From: Devosia sp. YIM 151766
GTDB taxonomy: Bacteria > Pseudomonadota > Alphaproteobacteria > Rhizobiales > Devosiaceae
Length of the DNA stretch: 64,000 nucleotides
Assembly (NCBI RefSeq): GCF_030285925.1
Contig: NZ_CP127251.1
Location: forward strand, 2,542,001-2,606,000
Direction of reading: 5' to 3'
Shown here: in pieces, positions 28,313 to 38,553 of the stretch
Position numbering within the stretch: position 1 is the stretch's first letter
Layout of the letters: each line of letters starts with the position of its first letter
Position numbers and translations under genes: made by a program
The notes under the pieces: model-generated
Told to the model about the DNA's origin: nothing
The model's database searches: none
The model's input: only the letters and a program-made list of their open reading frames with translations

Positions 28313-28485
28313 GAGCAGAAAACTGGTATTGGGCCGCTTCCTACAGCACCGGCACCGGTTTCGCAAGTCCGGCGCAGCGGCAATTTTGCCCCATCGGCGC
28401 AGGTTGCGGGCCCCAGGAGCAGGGCCTATATGGAGGCGGTCGCCGCCGGCGGCGGGCCCATAGCAAGAAGACGGCGAACCAAGCC

Positions 28486-30303
<1,818 letters not shown>

Positions 30304-30384
30304 CCCGGAATCCCGGCGCCGCGCTTGGCGCCCGGCGCGTGAGCCGCTGCGCTCACGAGGGCCGGTTCTGGCGGGCCGCCCCGC

Positions 30385-30597
30385 TCAATAATGCGGCGGC
30401 GGCTTTTCCGTCGCCGGATCGGCGATATAGCTGCCCGAGCGCACCTGCTCTTCCATCATGGCGAGCTTCTTGCTCAAGAGGTCGATGACCTTCCACTGCT
30501 CGGTGAGCGCTGCGTTGAGCTCCTCGATCGTCTGGTCCTGATAGGCGATGCGCGCTTCCAGCGCGTCGATTCTCTCATCCTGATCCATGCCCGCCAT
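30385..30597 (-). CDS. slyX: SlyX family protein
   Basis: A 70-residue coiled-coil protein with the SlyX pattern ERIDALEARIAYQDQTIEELNAALTEQW and the C-terminal PPPHY, which is nearly invariant in the family. The function is not known in any organism, in spite of the name. ATG at 30597 has AGGATAGAG upstream; the next in-frame ATG is three codons later. The gene converges on the ABC exporter, and the 81-base gap contains GC-rich hairpins without a T-tract. Confidence 0.88.
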   Translation of the reverse strand: MAGMDQDERIDALEARIAYQDQTIEELNAALTEQWKVIDLLSKKLAMMEEQVRSGSYIADPATEKPPPHY

Positions 30598-30746
30598 CGC
30601 TCTATCCTATGTCCGTCCGCTCGCAGATAGGCCCGGATTAGACCCGGCTCAAGTACCATCGCAAGCGCCAGCATCTTGACGTTTACGGAACCCGTTGCCG
30701 GCCCAGCCATTGACTCCCCCGAAAGACCACCATGGGGAACCCTCAG

Positions 30747-31298
30747 ATGGCGACCGCACAATTCACCATCGCCACAGCCGGCACCCGCTCCACAGCCGGG
30801 CATCTGCGCGCCGTCATGATCGTGCTGGCCGGCGCCGGCCTGGCGCCCGGCCTGTTCGGGCTGGTCAATCTCGGCGCCGAGGCGCTGGACGTTCTGCCGC
30901 TGTTCTTCGCGCCTTTCGGCCTGCCCGGTTGGATGGGCGGCGCGGCGCATCTGGGGCAATTGGCTTTGCTCGGCGCCGCCTTCGGAGTGTTGCTGACGGT
31001 GGCGGCGCCGCGCGGACGCCATTGGCTGGCGGCCTTGATAGCCGCCTATATCGCCCTGCCCTTCATCACCCCGCCGCTTGATTCGCTGCAATTGAGCTTG
31101 GTCTGCACCGCCCTGTTCCTGCTCGGGCTGGCGACCCTGCGCCGCGTCGGCGCCACCTCGCCGCTCGCCGGTTGGCTGCTGACGCCCATGCTGGCCATTG
31201 TGGGGTTCAGCGCCAGCATGGGTCTGGTGCTCACCGCCGCCTATACGCCGCCTTTCGCCCTGATGCAGGGGCAGAATTCCACCACGCCGGCCGCCTGA
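30747..31298 (+). CDS. Unrecognised small membrane protein
   Basis: I do not recognise this 183-residue protein. It has about five hydrophobic segments (MIVLAGAGLAPGLFGLVNLG, AAHLGQLALLGAAFGVLLTV, HWLAALIAAYIALPFI, SLVCTALFLLGLATL, GWLLTPMLAIVGFSASMGLV) separated by short loops, with no charged catalytic motif. The ATG at 30747 has GGGGAA about seven bases upstream, better than the ATG at 30732. It lies 86 bases before the DsbA-like gene on the same strand, so a shared transcript is possible. Confidence 0.6.
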   Translation: MATAQFTIATAGTRSTAGHLRAVMIVLAGAGLAPGLFGLVNLGAEALDVLPLFFAPFGLPGWMGGAAHLGQLALLGAAFGVLLTVAAPRGRHWLAALIAAYIALPFITPPLDSLQLSLVCTALFLLGLATLRRVGATSPLAGWLLTPMLAIVGFSASMGLVLTAAYTPPFALMQGQNSTTPAA

Positions 31299-31384
31299 AT
31301 AATCCGGTTACCCCGACGTGCCCTCTTGCCAGCGCCGTTTCCCGGCGCCATCTGGACAGGCAAATCTGTTCGGGAGTCCCCCTC

Positions 31385-32023
31385 ATGGCCAAATTGCTCA
31401 AGATCGACGTATTCACCGATGTGGTCTGTCCCTGGTGCCTGGTCGGCTCGGCCCGCCTCGATCGCGCCCTGGCCGAATTGCCGGACGAGGTCGAACTGGT
31501 GGTCGAAAACCATCCCTTTTACCTCGACCCCTCCGTGCCGCCGGAAGGCGTCGATGTGGGCGAGATGCTGAAGCAGAAATATGCAAAGGACCCCAAGGAG
31601 ATGTGGGAGCGGGTCGAAGGCGAGGCCAGGAAGGCCGGGCTCGATCTGGACCTCTCGCGGCAGCCGCGCATGTTCAACACCGCCAAGGCCCACACGATCA
31701 CCCGCCTTTCCAAGCCCAATGGCAACCAGCACGAACTGGCCAATGCCATCGCCGAAGCCTATTTCCTCGACCATCGCCAGATCAACGATGACAATGTGCT
31801 GGTCGATATCGCCGCCGATTTCGGCTGGGATCGCGGCGATGCGCTGGACGCCATCAATGACGAGAGCGAGCTGGCCATCACCGCCCAGCTCGCCACCAGC
31901 GCCGCCGAGCAGGGCATTCGCGGCGTGCCCTTCTTCGTCTTCGGCGAAAAATACGCCTTGTCCGGCGCCCAGCCCGACGAGGTATTTAAACAGGCGCTCG
32001 ACAAGATTGTTTCCGAACTCTGA
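31385..32023 (+). CDS. DsbA-family oxidoreductase, FrnE-like
   Basis: The 212-residue protein has a thioredoxin fold with an inserted helical domain and the active site CPWC at residues 15-18 in FTDVVCPWCLVGSARLD. That motif is typical of FrnE and 2-hydroxychromene-2-carboxylate isomerase-like proteins. Other family parts are FYLDPSVPPEGVD, HTITRLSKPNGNQHELANAI and the C-terminal GIRGVPFFVFGEKYALSGAQPDEVF. No signal peptide is present, so it acts in the cytoplasm; it probably works as a disulfide isomerase or polyketide-type isomerase. The ATG at 31385 has GGGAGTCCCCC upstream. Confidence 0.85.
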   Translation: MAKLLKIDVFTDVVCPWCLVGSARLDRALAELPDEVELVVENHPFYLDPSVPPEGVDVGEMLKQKYAKDPKEMWERVEGEARKAGLDLDLSRQPRMFNTAKAHTITRLSKPNGNQHELANAIAEAYFLDHRQINDDNVLVDIAADFGWDRGDALDAINDESELAITAQLATSAAEQGIRGVPFFVFGEKYALSGAQPDEVFKQALDKIVSEL

Positions 32024-32074
32024 CAAGCGCTTCGCTCTGCTATAGAATGGGCCGGGTGTGTCCGGGGGTCTGCC

Positions 32075-32884
32075 GTGAAGCTGTTGCGCAATGTTGTTCT
32101 TGCCCTGCTGTTTTTGGGCATCCTCGCCTATGCCGGCATCGTGGCCTATATGTTCGTCAACCAGCGCGCCCTGCAATATGACGCGCCCGGCGCGATAATA
32201 GCGCTGGCCGAAACCGGGCTCACAGACGCCCGGGAGGTCGCCATTCCGGTGGGGGACAGCATGGTCAATGGCTGGTATCAGCCGCCGCGCCCCGGCATGC
32301 CGATCATCGTCTATTACAAGGGCAATTCGGGCAGTTTCAGCCAGGAACACGTGCGCTACGAGCAATTCGTCGCCGATGGCTATGGCTTCGTCGCCTTCGA
32401 CTATCACGGTTTCCCGGCGACGCCCGGCGAGATCAGCCAGGCCAATATCCTGGCCGATGCCCTCGCCGTCTATGACTGGGCCGGGGCCAATGGTGCGCCA
32501 ATGCTGATCTGGGGCCGCTCGCTGGGATCGGGCCCCGCCACCTATGTCGCCAGCCAGCGCGACGCCGAAGCCCTGCTGCTCGAAACCCCCTTCCTCTCCG
32601 CCCTCACCGTGGCGGCGGAACGCTATCCCTATCTGCCGGTCGCTTTGGTCATGCAGGATCAATTTCCCAGCAATGAATGGATCGCCGGCGTCACCGAGCC
32701 GGTGCTGATCGCCCATGGCACTGCCGATGTCACGATCGGCGTTTCCAATGGCGAACGTCTCTATGCCCTGGCCCCCAATCCCCAGGCGCTCTGGATCGTG
32801 CCCAATGCCGGCCATTCCGATCTCTGGGATGCCGGCATCTGGAACCAGGCCCGGCCCTTCTTCGAGAAAGCCCGCGCCCCGTGA
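32075..32884 (+). CDS. Alpha/beta hydrolase, membrane-anchored
   Basis: A 269-residue protein starts with a membrane anchor or signal helix (VVLALLFLGILAYAGIVAYMF). The hydrolase domain has nucleophile S149 in GRSLGS, acid D218 in HGTADV and H247 in NAGHSD, a complete triad. It resembles the ABHD13/YfhR-like serine hydrolases, which act as esterases or thioesterases. The GTG at 32075 follows GGGGGTC. Its TGA overlaps the GTG start of the next gene (GTGA), so the efflux protein is translationally coupled to it. Substrate unknown. Confidence 0.82.
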   Translation: MKLLRNVVLALLFLGILAYAGIVAYMFVNQRALQYDAPGAIIALAETGLTDAREVAIPVGDSMVNGWYQPPRPGMPIIVYYKGNSGSFSQEHVRYEQFVADGYGFVAFDYHGFPATPGEISQANILADALAVYDWAGANGAPMLIWGRSLGSGPATYVASQRDAEALLLETPFLSALTVAAERYPYLPVALVMQDQFPSNEWIAGVTEPVLIAHGTADVTIGVSNGERLYALAPNPQALWIVPNAGHSDLWDAGIWNQARPFFEKARAP

Positions 32885-34086
32885 CCATCCCCGCCCCGGC
32901 GGGCATGTCCGCCCGCCGCACCGCCATTATCGGCGGGCTGCTGGTGGCCACCGGCCCGCTCAGCCTGACGCTTTACGCACCGGCCCTGCCCACCATCGTC
33001 GCCGATTTCGCCACCGATGACGCCGCCGGCAAGCTGACGCTCACCGTCTATTTCGCCGCCTTCGCCCTGGCCCAGCTCATCTGCGGCCCGCTCTCGGACC
33101 GCTATGGGCGGCGCGGCGTCGGCATGGCATTCTTCGCCATCTATGTGCTGGGCAGCCTCATCGCCGCCGCCGCGCCGAGCCTGGAAATGCTGTTTCTCGG
33201 CCGCTTCGTTCAGGGATTCGGCGTCTCGGCCGGCGTCGCCCTGTCGCGCGCCATGGTCCGCGACCAGTTCGCGGGCAGCGAGGCGATCCGCATCCTCACC
33301 CTGATCAACCTGATCCTGACGGTCACCCCGGCAGTGGCGCCGACGCTGGGCAGCGTCATCCTGCTGCTCGGCACCTGGCATGTCATGTTCGTGGTCATGG
33401 CCGGCTTCGGTCTCGCCATCCTGGCGCTCCTGGCCGGCGGCGCCCGCGAGACCCTGCCGCCCGAAAAGCGCATCCCGTTCAATGCCAGGGTGATCTTCCG
33501 CAATTACCGCGCCCTGCTGACGGCGCCGGATTTCGTCTTTCCCTCGCTGCTGCTCTGCCTCACCTTTTCCGGCTTTCACGGCTTCACCGCGCTTTTGCCC
33601 TTCATCTTCATCGACGGGCTGGGCATGACGCCGTTCCAGTTCGCCATGGCGATGCTGGTGCAGACGGCCTCCTTCGTCCTCGGCAATATCGCGGTGTCCT
33701 ATCTGTCCATGCGCGTCAGCGGCGAGCGCCTGGTGACCATCGCCATGGTGCTGCTCGGCATCAGCGGGCTGGGCTTCGGCATCCTGCCGCAGCTTTTCCC
33801 GCTCTCCGTCACCGCCATCATGGCACCGGTGGGCGTATGGATGCTGGGCCTCGCCTTTATCAGTCCCAGCGCCACCACCGCCGCCATGGCCGGCTTCGGC
33901 TCCATTGCCGGGGCCGCCGGGGCGCTGACCGGCTTCTTCCAGGTCGGCGGGGGCTTCGCAGGCTCGCTGGCGGCCGGGACGCTCTTTGCCGATGCGCGCA
34001 CCGCCCTTAACGTCCAATTGCCGCTGGCGGCGCTGCTCACCATCATGGTGGCGCTGGCCGACCGCTGGCGCCGGCGCCGCCAATAA
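32881..34086 (+). CDS. MFS efflux protein, Bcr/CflA type
   Basis: A 401-residue major facilitator with twelve helices. The A motif is in the loop after helix 2 (GPLSDRYGRRGVGMAFF) and the exporter-type C motif is in helix 5 (TVTPAVAPTLGSVILLLG), both as in the Bcr/CflA family of drug and sulfonamide exporters. The GTG at 32881 overlaps the stop of the hydrolase gene by four bases (GTGA); a possible ATG at 32905 would remove eight residues. The transcript ends at a hairpin shared with rpsU. The physiological substrate is unknown. Confidence 0.85.
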   Translation: MTIPAPAGMSARRTAIIGGLLVATGPLSLTLYAPALPTIVADFATDDAAGKLTLTVYFAAFALAQLICGPLSDRYGRRGVGMAFFAIYVLGSLIAAAAPSLEMLFLGRFVQGFGVSAGVALSRAMVRDQFAGSEAIRILTLINLILTVTPAVAPTLGSVILLLGTWHVMFVVMAGFGLAILALLAGGARETLPPEKRIPFNARVIFRNYRALLTAPDFVFPSLLLCLTFSGFHGFTALLPFIFIDGLGMTPFQFAMAMLVQTASFVLGNIAVSYLSMRVSGERLVTIAMVLLGISGLGFGILPQLFPLSVTAIMAPVGVWMLGLAFISPSATTAAMAGFGSIAGAAGALTGFFQVGGGFAGSLAAGTLFADARTALNVQLPLAALLTIMVALADRWRRRRQ

Positions 34087-34114
34087 AAAACGCCGCCCCG
34101 AAGGACGGCGTCCG
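34085..34114 (-). terminator. Terminator of rpsU (shared hairpin)
   Basis: On the minus strand a 9-bp stem with one G-U pair (34103-34111 with 34090-34098) and a TTCG loop is followed by TTTTTT, ending the rpsU transcript. The plus-strand side has no T-run. Confidence 0.85.
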
Positions 34115-34136
34115 CAAATCTCTTAAAGCCTATATG

Positions 34137-34376
34137 CTAGCGGGCCGCTGCCGGACGGCCGGACGTGGCCACCACGCCGCCTTCGCGCTGGGCGCGCTTG
34201 CGGGCCAGCTTGCGGGCGCGGCGCACGGCCTCGGCCTTCTGGCGCGCCTTCTTCTCGGAAGGCTTTTCATAATAATTGCGCAGCTTCATCTCGCGGAAGA
34301 CGCCTTCGCGCTGCAGCTTCTTCTTGAGCGCGCGCAGCGCCTGGTCAACATTGTTATCGCGAACGACTACTTGCAA
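34137..34376 (-). CDS. rpsU: 30S ribosomal protein S21
   Basis: S21 (79 residues) is the basic small-subunit protein at the mRNA exit. [27 protein letters not shown] and [29 protein letters not shown] are typical, with a basic C-terminal extension common in this class. It stands alone, with a strong terminator. Upstream on the minus strand (34377-34562) are the promoter and a GC hairpin around 34444-34472, not like the rpmE leader. Confidence 0.96.
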   Translation of the reverse strand: MQVVVRDNNVDQALRALKKKLQREGVFREMKLRNYYEKPSEKKARQKAEAVRRARKLARKRAQREGGVVATSGRPAAAR

Positions 34377-34562
34377 AGGTCAACCGCCCTTTCAAAGCTT
34401 GGCAAATATGTTTGGATGATAGCGACGCGACCGATATAATCGCCCCGCCGACCAGCGGGGCCGGTCACCGTGGCGGGCTCTATAGCCTAAGAATCCCCGC
34501 CTGTCCACACTCGGCCGGCGAAAAATACCGCCTTTTTGCCGCTTCCCAGCGCCGGATGCGGC

Positions 34563-35657
34563 CTATTCGCTTCGGCGCAGGACCCGGTTGATATGTCCCA
34601 TCTTCCGTCCCGGCCGCGACTCGGCCTTGCCGTAGAGATGCGGCTGGCTATCGCCATCGAGACCGGCAGGCACGATATCCACTTCGTCGCCGATCAGGTT
34701 CTGCATCACCACATCGGCATAGCGCCTGGGATCGCCCAGCGGCCAGCCGGCAATGGCGCGGATATGCTGCTCGAACTGATCGGTGAGGCAGACCGCCTCG
34801 GTCCAATGGCCGGAATTGTGGACGCGCGGGGCGATTTCGTTGACCAGCAATGTCTGCCGCCCCGCCCCCGCGACCACGAAAAACTCCACTCCCAGCACCC
34901 CGACATAATCGAGCGCGATGACGATGGCCTTGGCGATCATGCCGGCCTGCCGCTCCAGCGCCGGGGCAATGTCGGCGGGAATGGTGGAAGTGAACAGGAT
35001 ATGGTCGCGATGGACATTTTCGGCGGCGTCGAACGCCCGCACCGAGCCATCCAGCCCCCGCGCCACCACCACCGAGATTTCCTTCTCGAACGGCACGAAG
35101 GCTTCCAGCACCAAAGGATGGGGCTGCAATTGGTCGAAGGCGGCTTCGGCATCGCCCGGCTGGCGCAAAACCCGCTGGCCCTTGCCGTCATAGCCCAGCC
35201 GCGTGGTCTTGAGCACGGCGGGCAGGCCGAGTTCGGCGATGGCCGTTTCAAGCCCGCCGCGGTCCCGCACGGCCCGATAGGGCGCGACCGGGATGTTCTT
35301 GGAGGATAAAAAGCCCTTTTCCTCCAGCCGGTCCTGCGCAATCGCCAGCGCTCTTGCGCCGGGATGGAGGGGCTTCAGCCCGGCCAGCAATTCGGCCGTC
35401 GCGGCGGGGACATTTTCGAACTCATAGGTAATGACGTCGACCTCTGCCGCGAAGGCTCGCAGGGCCTCAGCATCGTCGTAAGCCGCTATCGTCCTGTACG
35501 GGGTGACGTCGAAAGCCGGGCTTTGCGGATCGGGGCAATAGACGTGGCTCTTGAGGCCGAGCCTGGCCGCCGCCAGGGCCAGCATGCGTCCAAGCTGGCC
35601 GCCGCCCAGAATGCCGATGGTGGAACCGGGAGGCAATGGGGCTGTCGGTGGGGTCAA
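34563..35657 (-). CDS. purK: N5-carboxyaminoimidazole ribonucleotide synthase
   Basis: PurK (364 residues) carboxylates AIR with ATP and bicarbonate to N5-CAIR, which PurE rearranges. The ATP-grasp parts are present: GSTIGILGGGQLGRMLALAA, YEFENVP, KTTRLGYDGKGQ, LEAFVPFEKEISVVVAR, NEIAPRVHNSGHWT and a C-terminal PGRKMGHINRV. The start is uncertain: a TTG at 35657, five bases after the purE stop, gives a standard length, a TTG at 35636 would be shorter, and upstream ATGs lie deep in purE. No good ribosome site is visible at any of them, so translation by re-initiation from purE is likely. Confidence 0.92.
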   Translation of the reverse strand: MTPPTAPLPPGSTIGILGGGQLGRMLALAAARLGLKSHVYCPDPQSPAFDVTPYRTIAAYDDAEALRAFAAEVDVITYEFENVPAATAELLAGLKPLHPGARALAIAQDRLEEKGFLSSKNIPVAPYRAVRDRGGLETAIAELGLPAVLKTTRLGYDGKGQRVLRQPGDAEAAFDQLQPHPLVLEAFVPFEKEISVVVARGLDGSVRAFDAAENVHRDHILFTSTIPADIAPALERQAGMIAKAIVIALDYVGVLGVEFFVVAGAGRQTLLVNEIAPRVHNSGHWTEAVCLTDQFEQHIRAIAGWPLGDPRRYADVVMQNLIGDEVDIVPAGLDGDSQPHLYGKAESRPGRKMGHINRVLRRSE

Positions 35658-35661
35658 GGCA

Positions 35662-36153
35662 TTACTCGAGATCGGATGGAAAATGCGGCACGGCCCGGGT
35701 CTGTTCGTCGCGATGGGCGTCGAGGCGCTCGGCCAGTTCATCATCGAAAAGCGCCAGCACGGCGGCAGCCAGCAGCGCCGCATTGATGGCGCCCGGCTCG
35801 CCGATCGCCATGGTTCCCACCGGCACGCCGCCGGGCATCTGTACGATGGAATAGAGGCTGTCGAGCCCGTTGAGGGCCTTGGAGCGCACCGGCACCCCGA
35901 AAACCGGCAGCGTCGTCATCGCGGCGATCATGCCGGGCAGATGCGCGGCCCCGCCGGCGCCGGCAATGATGACCCGGACGCCTTCGGCCCGGGCATTGGT
36001 GGCGAAATCGACCAGGCGCTCGGGGGTGCGATGCGCCGAAACCACGCGCGCTTCATATTCGACTTCGAGATTTTCGAGGGTTTCGGCGGCCAGCCGCATG
36101 GTGGGCCAATCCGACTGGCTGCCCATGACGATGGCGACTGGCGGCTTGAGCAT
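35662..36153 (-). CDS. purE: N5-carboxyaminoimidazole ribonucleotide mutase
   Basis: PurE (163 residues) converts N5-CAIR to CAIR in purine synthesis. Diagnostic are [39 protein letters not shown] and [25 protein letters not shown]. The ATG at 36153 has GGGGAA upstream; the frame extends back to 36207 without a better start. It is followed directly by purK, the usual pairing. Confidence 0.95.
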   Translation of the reverse strand: MLKPPVAIVMGSQSDWPTMRLAAETLENLEVEYEARVVSAHRTPERLVDFATNARAEGVRVIIAGAGGAAHLPGMIAAMTTLPVFGVPVRSKALNGLDSLYSIVQMPGGVPVGTMAIGEPGAINAALLAAAVLALFDDELAERLDAHRDEQTRAVPHFPSDLE

Positions 36154-36226
36154 GGCGATTCCCCGATCCCGCTCCGCAAAGCGCGGAATTAGCCCGATTC
36201 CCGCCACAAAACAAGGTAGCGCCCGG

Positions 36227-36442
36227 CTAGGCGATGATGTCCGGCAGCAGAATATTTTCGAGCTGGACGATGCGGTCCTTGAGCGCCAGCTTGCGCTTCT
36301 TGAGCCGCTGGATGAGCATTCTATCGGCCAGAGGCGACTGGCTCAAAGTATGGATGGCCGCGTCGAGATCGGCGTGTTCCTGGCGTTTCGTCGCCAGTTC
36401 GAGCCCCAATTGGGCTTCCAGTTCCTTGGTCGGCGTCAGCAT
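36227..36442 (-). CDS. DUF465 (YdcH-like) small protein
   Basis: A 71-residue helical protein with the DUF465 pattern [13 protein letters not shown] and [20 protein letters not shown], ending LLPDIIA. The family is of unknown function. It is divergent from a second DUF465 gene at 36595 across 152 bases. It lies 73 bases upstream of purE on the same strand but need not be in that operon. The start ATG at 36442 is the only reasonable one. Confidence 0.82.
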   Translation of the reverse strand: MLTPTKELEAQLGLELATKRQEHADLDAAIHTLSQSPLADRMLIQRLKKRKLALKDRIVQLENILLPDIIA

Positions 36443-36594
36443 GGGGCAACGACATGGTCAGGCATCGATCTCATCTCTGGTTAACCGATCGCGCCGGGTT
36501 TTGCATCTGATTTCCCCGCGCCCGGCAATCGGCGTCGACAAAGCGGAAAATATTTGGGACCATGCCTGGGTCCAACACGCTTAAAGGAGTTGTC

Positions 36595-36771
36595 ATGACG
36601 ACTGAAGGCTACATCGCGGCGCTGGAACGGCGCCATCAGGAACTCGACCGGCAGATTCAGACGGAAGCGCAAAATCGACTGGCCGACGACTTGATGGTGG
36701 CGGCGCTGAAACGCAAGAAACTCGAAGTGAAGGACGAACTTTACAAGCTCCAGGGCGCCATGCGGCAATAA
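36595..36771 (+). CDS. DUF465 (YdcH-like) small protein
   Basis: A 58-residue protein, MTTEGYIAALERRHQELDRQ and LMVAALKRKKLEVKDELYKLQ, belonging to DUF465. The ATG at 36595 has a textbook AAAGGAG at 36583-36589; an upstream ATG at 36562 is less likely. It has a dedicated terminator at 36796. The function is unknown. Confidence 0.85.
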   Translation: MTTEGYIAALERRHQELDRQIQTEAQNRLADDLMVAALKRKKLEVKDELYKLQGAMRQ

Positions 36772-36795
36772 GGCGGCAGGCATGAAGCATTGATT

Positions 36796-36834
36796 GCCCC
36801 GGAGGGTCACGGCGCGAGCCGGGGCCCTTTTTTC
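36796..36834 (+). terminator. Rho-independent terminator after the plus-strand DUF465 gene
   Basis: Perfect 7-bp stem GCCCCGG (36796-36802) / CCGGGGC (36819-36825) with TTTTTT at 36828-36833. Confidence 0.85.
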
Positions 36835-36875
36835 ATATCCGCCGCTCCACCGGCCTCGCGACAAATTCATCAGGA

Positions 36876-36890
36876 TTAACACCCTCTTAA
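36876..36890. promoter_or_regulatory. Perfect CtrA-type box before the sigma-54 response regulator
   Basis: TTAA, seven bases (CACCCTC), TTAA, located 74 bases before the ATG at 36964 and after the previous gene's terminator. This is the third perfect match in the window. Binding by CtrA is inferred. Confidence 0.55.
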
Positions 36891-36963
36891 GGCCCGCCCG
36901 GCATCGTCATCCCAAAACGGCACATGCCGATTCGTGCCGAAAAAGACGAGACCCGGAGTATTT

Positions 36964-38448
36964 ATGACGCGCGTTCTGGTGGTGGATGACGATCCGGTGC
37001 AATTGCGGCTGACTGCCGAGATCGCCAATCGTGCCGGCTTCAAGCCCATCACCGCCACCGGCGGCGAACAGGCCCTGGCCGCCTTGCGCGACGACCGCCG
37101 GATCGGCGCCGTGATCCTCGACCTCGTCATGCCCGATCTCGACGGCATGGCGGTGATGGAAATCATGCGCCGCGAAGGCCTGACCAATCCGGTCATCATT
37201 CAGACCGCCAATGCCTCGCTCGAAACCGTCATCTCGGCCATGCGCCAGGGCGCTGCCGATTATTTCGTCAAGCCGGTGGCCCCGGAACGGCTGGTGATCT
37301 CGCTGCGCAACGCGCTGAAGCTCGAAGCGCTCGAAAGCGCCATTCGCGCCGAGCATTCCCGCAAATCCGGCACTTTCAGCCGCTCGGACATGATCGCGGC
37401 CGCCCCGGCCATGGCGCGTGTCCTTTCGCTATCCGCCAAGGCGGCCAAAAGCGCCATTCCGGTGCTGGTCGAGGGAGAAACCGGCACCGGCAAGGAATTG
37501 GTCGCCCGCATCATCCAGGGCACCAGCGACCGCGCCGGCAAGCCCTTCGTCACCGTCAATTGCGGCGCCATCCCGCCCAACCTGGTGGAATCGGTGCTGT
37601 TCGGGCACAAAAAGGGCGCTTTCACCGGCGCCCATGCCGACCAGCATGGCAAATTCGCCGAAGCCCATGGCGGCACGATCTTTCTCGACGAAGTGGGTGA
37701 ATTGCCGCTCGACACCCAGGTGAAGCTGTTGCGCGTCCTGCAGGACGGCGAGATCGAACCGGTGGGCGCGACGCGGACGGAAAAGGTCAATGTCCGGCTG
37801 ATCTCGGCCACCAATCGGCGGCTGCTCAACCTGGCCAAATCCGGCGAATTCCGCGAGGACCTCTATTACCGCCTCAACGTCTTTCCCATCTATGTGCCGC
37901 CGCTGCGCGAGCGCCAGGAGGACCTCAAGGCGCTGACCGACCACTTCGTCGCCCGCTTCTCGGCCGAGGCCGGCAAGCGCGTACTGGGCATTTCCCCCGC
38001 CGCCATGGACCTGCTGCACGGCTATGATTGGCCGGGCAATGTCCGCCAGCTCGAAAACGCGGTCTATCGCGCCATCGTGCTCACCGATGGCGCCTTTCTC
38101 GAAATCCAGGATTTCCCGCAGATATTGGCGCAATCGGCCGGCCGCGAGGAAGCGCTGCGGAGTATCGAGCAGGTGGAGATTCCCGCCATGCCCGTCCATA
38201 TCGACGCCGCTCCGGCCCGCGGCCGGAGCGAGCCCGCCATCGCCGCCCAGCCCGATCGCTTTCTCGACGCGACCGGCGAATTGCAGGCCCTGGCCGCGAT
38301 CGAACGCGCCGCCATCGAATTCGCCATCCGGCATCATGGCGGGCGCATGTCGCGCGTCGCCCGCGCCTTGGGCATCGGCCGCTCGACGCTCTACCGCAAG
38401 CTGCACGAATATGGCCTGGCCGAAGGGCTGATCAGCGACGCGGCATGA
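36964..38448 (+). CDS. Sigma-54-dependent response regulator
   Basis: The 494-residue NtrC-type regulator has three domains. Residues 1-120 are a receiver with acidic pair DD at 8-10 and phospho-acceptor D53 (VILDLVMPDLDG). Residues 145-380 are the AAA+ domain with Walker A GETGTGKE (171-178), the sigma-54 contact loop GAFTGA (218-223) and GGTIFLDEVGELPL. Residues 450-490 are a Fis-type HTH (FAIRHHGGRMSRVARALGIGRSTLYRKL). It is thus competent to activate sigma-54 promoters when phosphorylated. The ATG at 36964 has CGGAG upstream. The cognate kinase is not in the window, so the target is unknown. A CtrA box upstream suggests cell-cycle control, similar to the CtrA-linked TacA in Caulobacter. 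Confidence 0.9.
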   Translation: MTRVLVVDDDPVQLRLTAEIANRAGFKPITATGGEQALAALRDDRRIGAVILDLVMPDLDGMAVMEIMRREGLTNPVIIQTANASLETVISAMRQGAADYFVKPVAPERLVISLRNALKLEALESAIRAEHSRKSGTFSRSDMIAAAPAMARVLSLSAKAAKSAIPVLVEGETGTGKELVARIIQGTSDRAGKPFVTVNCGAIPPNLVESVLFGHKKGAFTGAHADQHGKFAEAHGGTIFLDEVGELPLDTQVKLLRVLQDGEIEPVGATRTEKVNVRLISATNRRLLNLAKSGEFREDLYYRLNVFPIYVPPLRERQEDLKALTDHFVARFSAEAGKRVLGISPAAMDLLHGYDWPGNVRQLENAVYRAIVLTDGAFLEIQDFPQILAQSAGREEALRSIEQVEIPAMPVHIDAAPARGRSEPAIAAQPDRFLDATGELQALAAIERAAIEFAIRHHGGRMSRVARALGIGRSTLYRKLHEYGLAEGLISDAA

Positions 38449-38492
38449 CGCGACAAATTGTGAACGCACAATAAAGCCGTTAACCCTGTTCC

Positions 38493-38508
38493 TTACCGCG
38501 GCCTTAAC
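38493..38508. promoter_or_regulatory. Near-consensus CtrA-type box before an outer-membrane protein
   Basis: TTAC, seven bases (CGCGGCC), TTAAC. One base differs from the full consensus. It is 46 bases before the ATG at 38554. Confidence 0.35.
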
Positions 38509-38553
38509 ATCTTCCGTCGATTTTGCAGGAAAGTGTTAACCCGCGAGGCCATC

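Noticed and set aside
30304..30384. GC hairpins between the ABC exporter and slyX as a bidirectional terminator
   Set aside because: Short stems without T-runs on either side.
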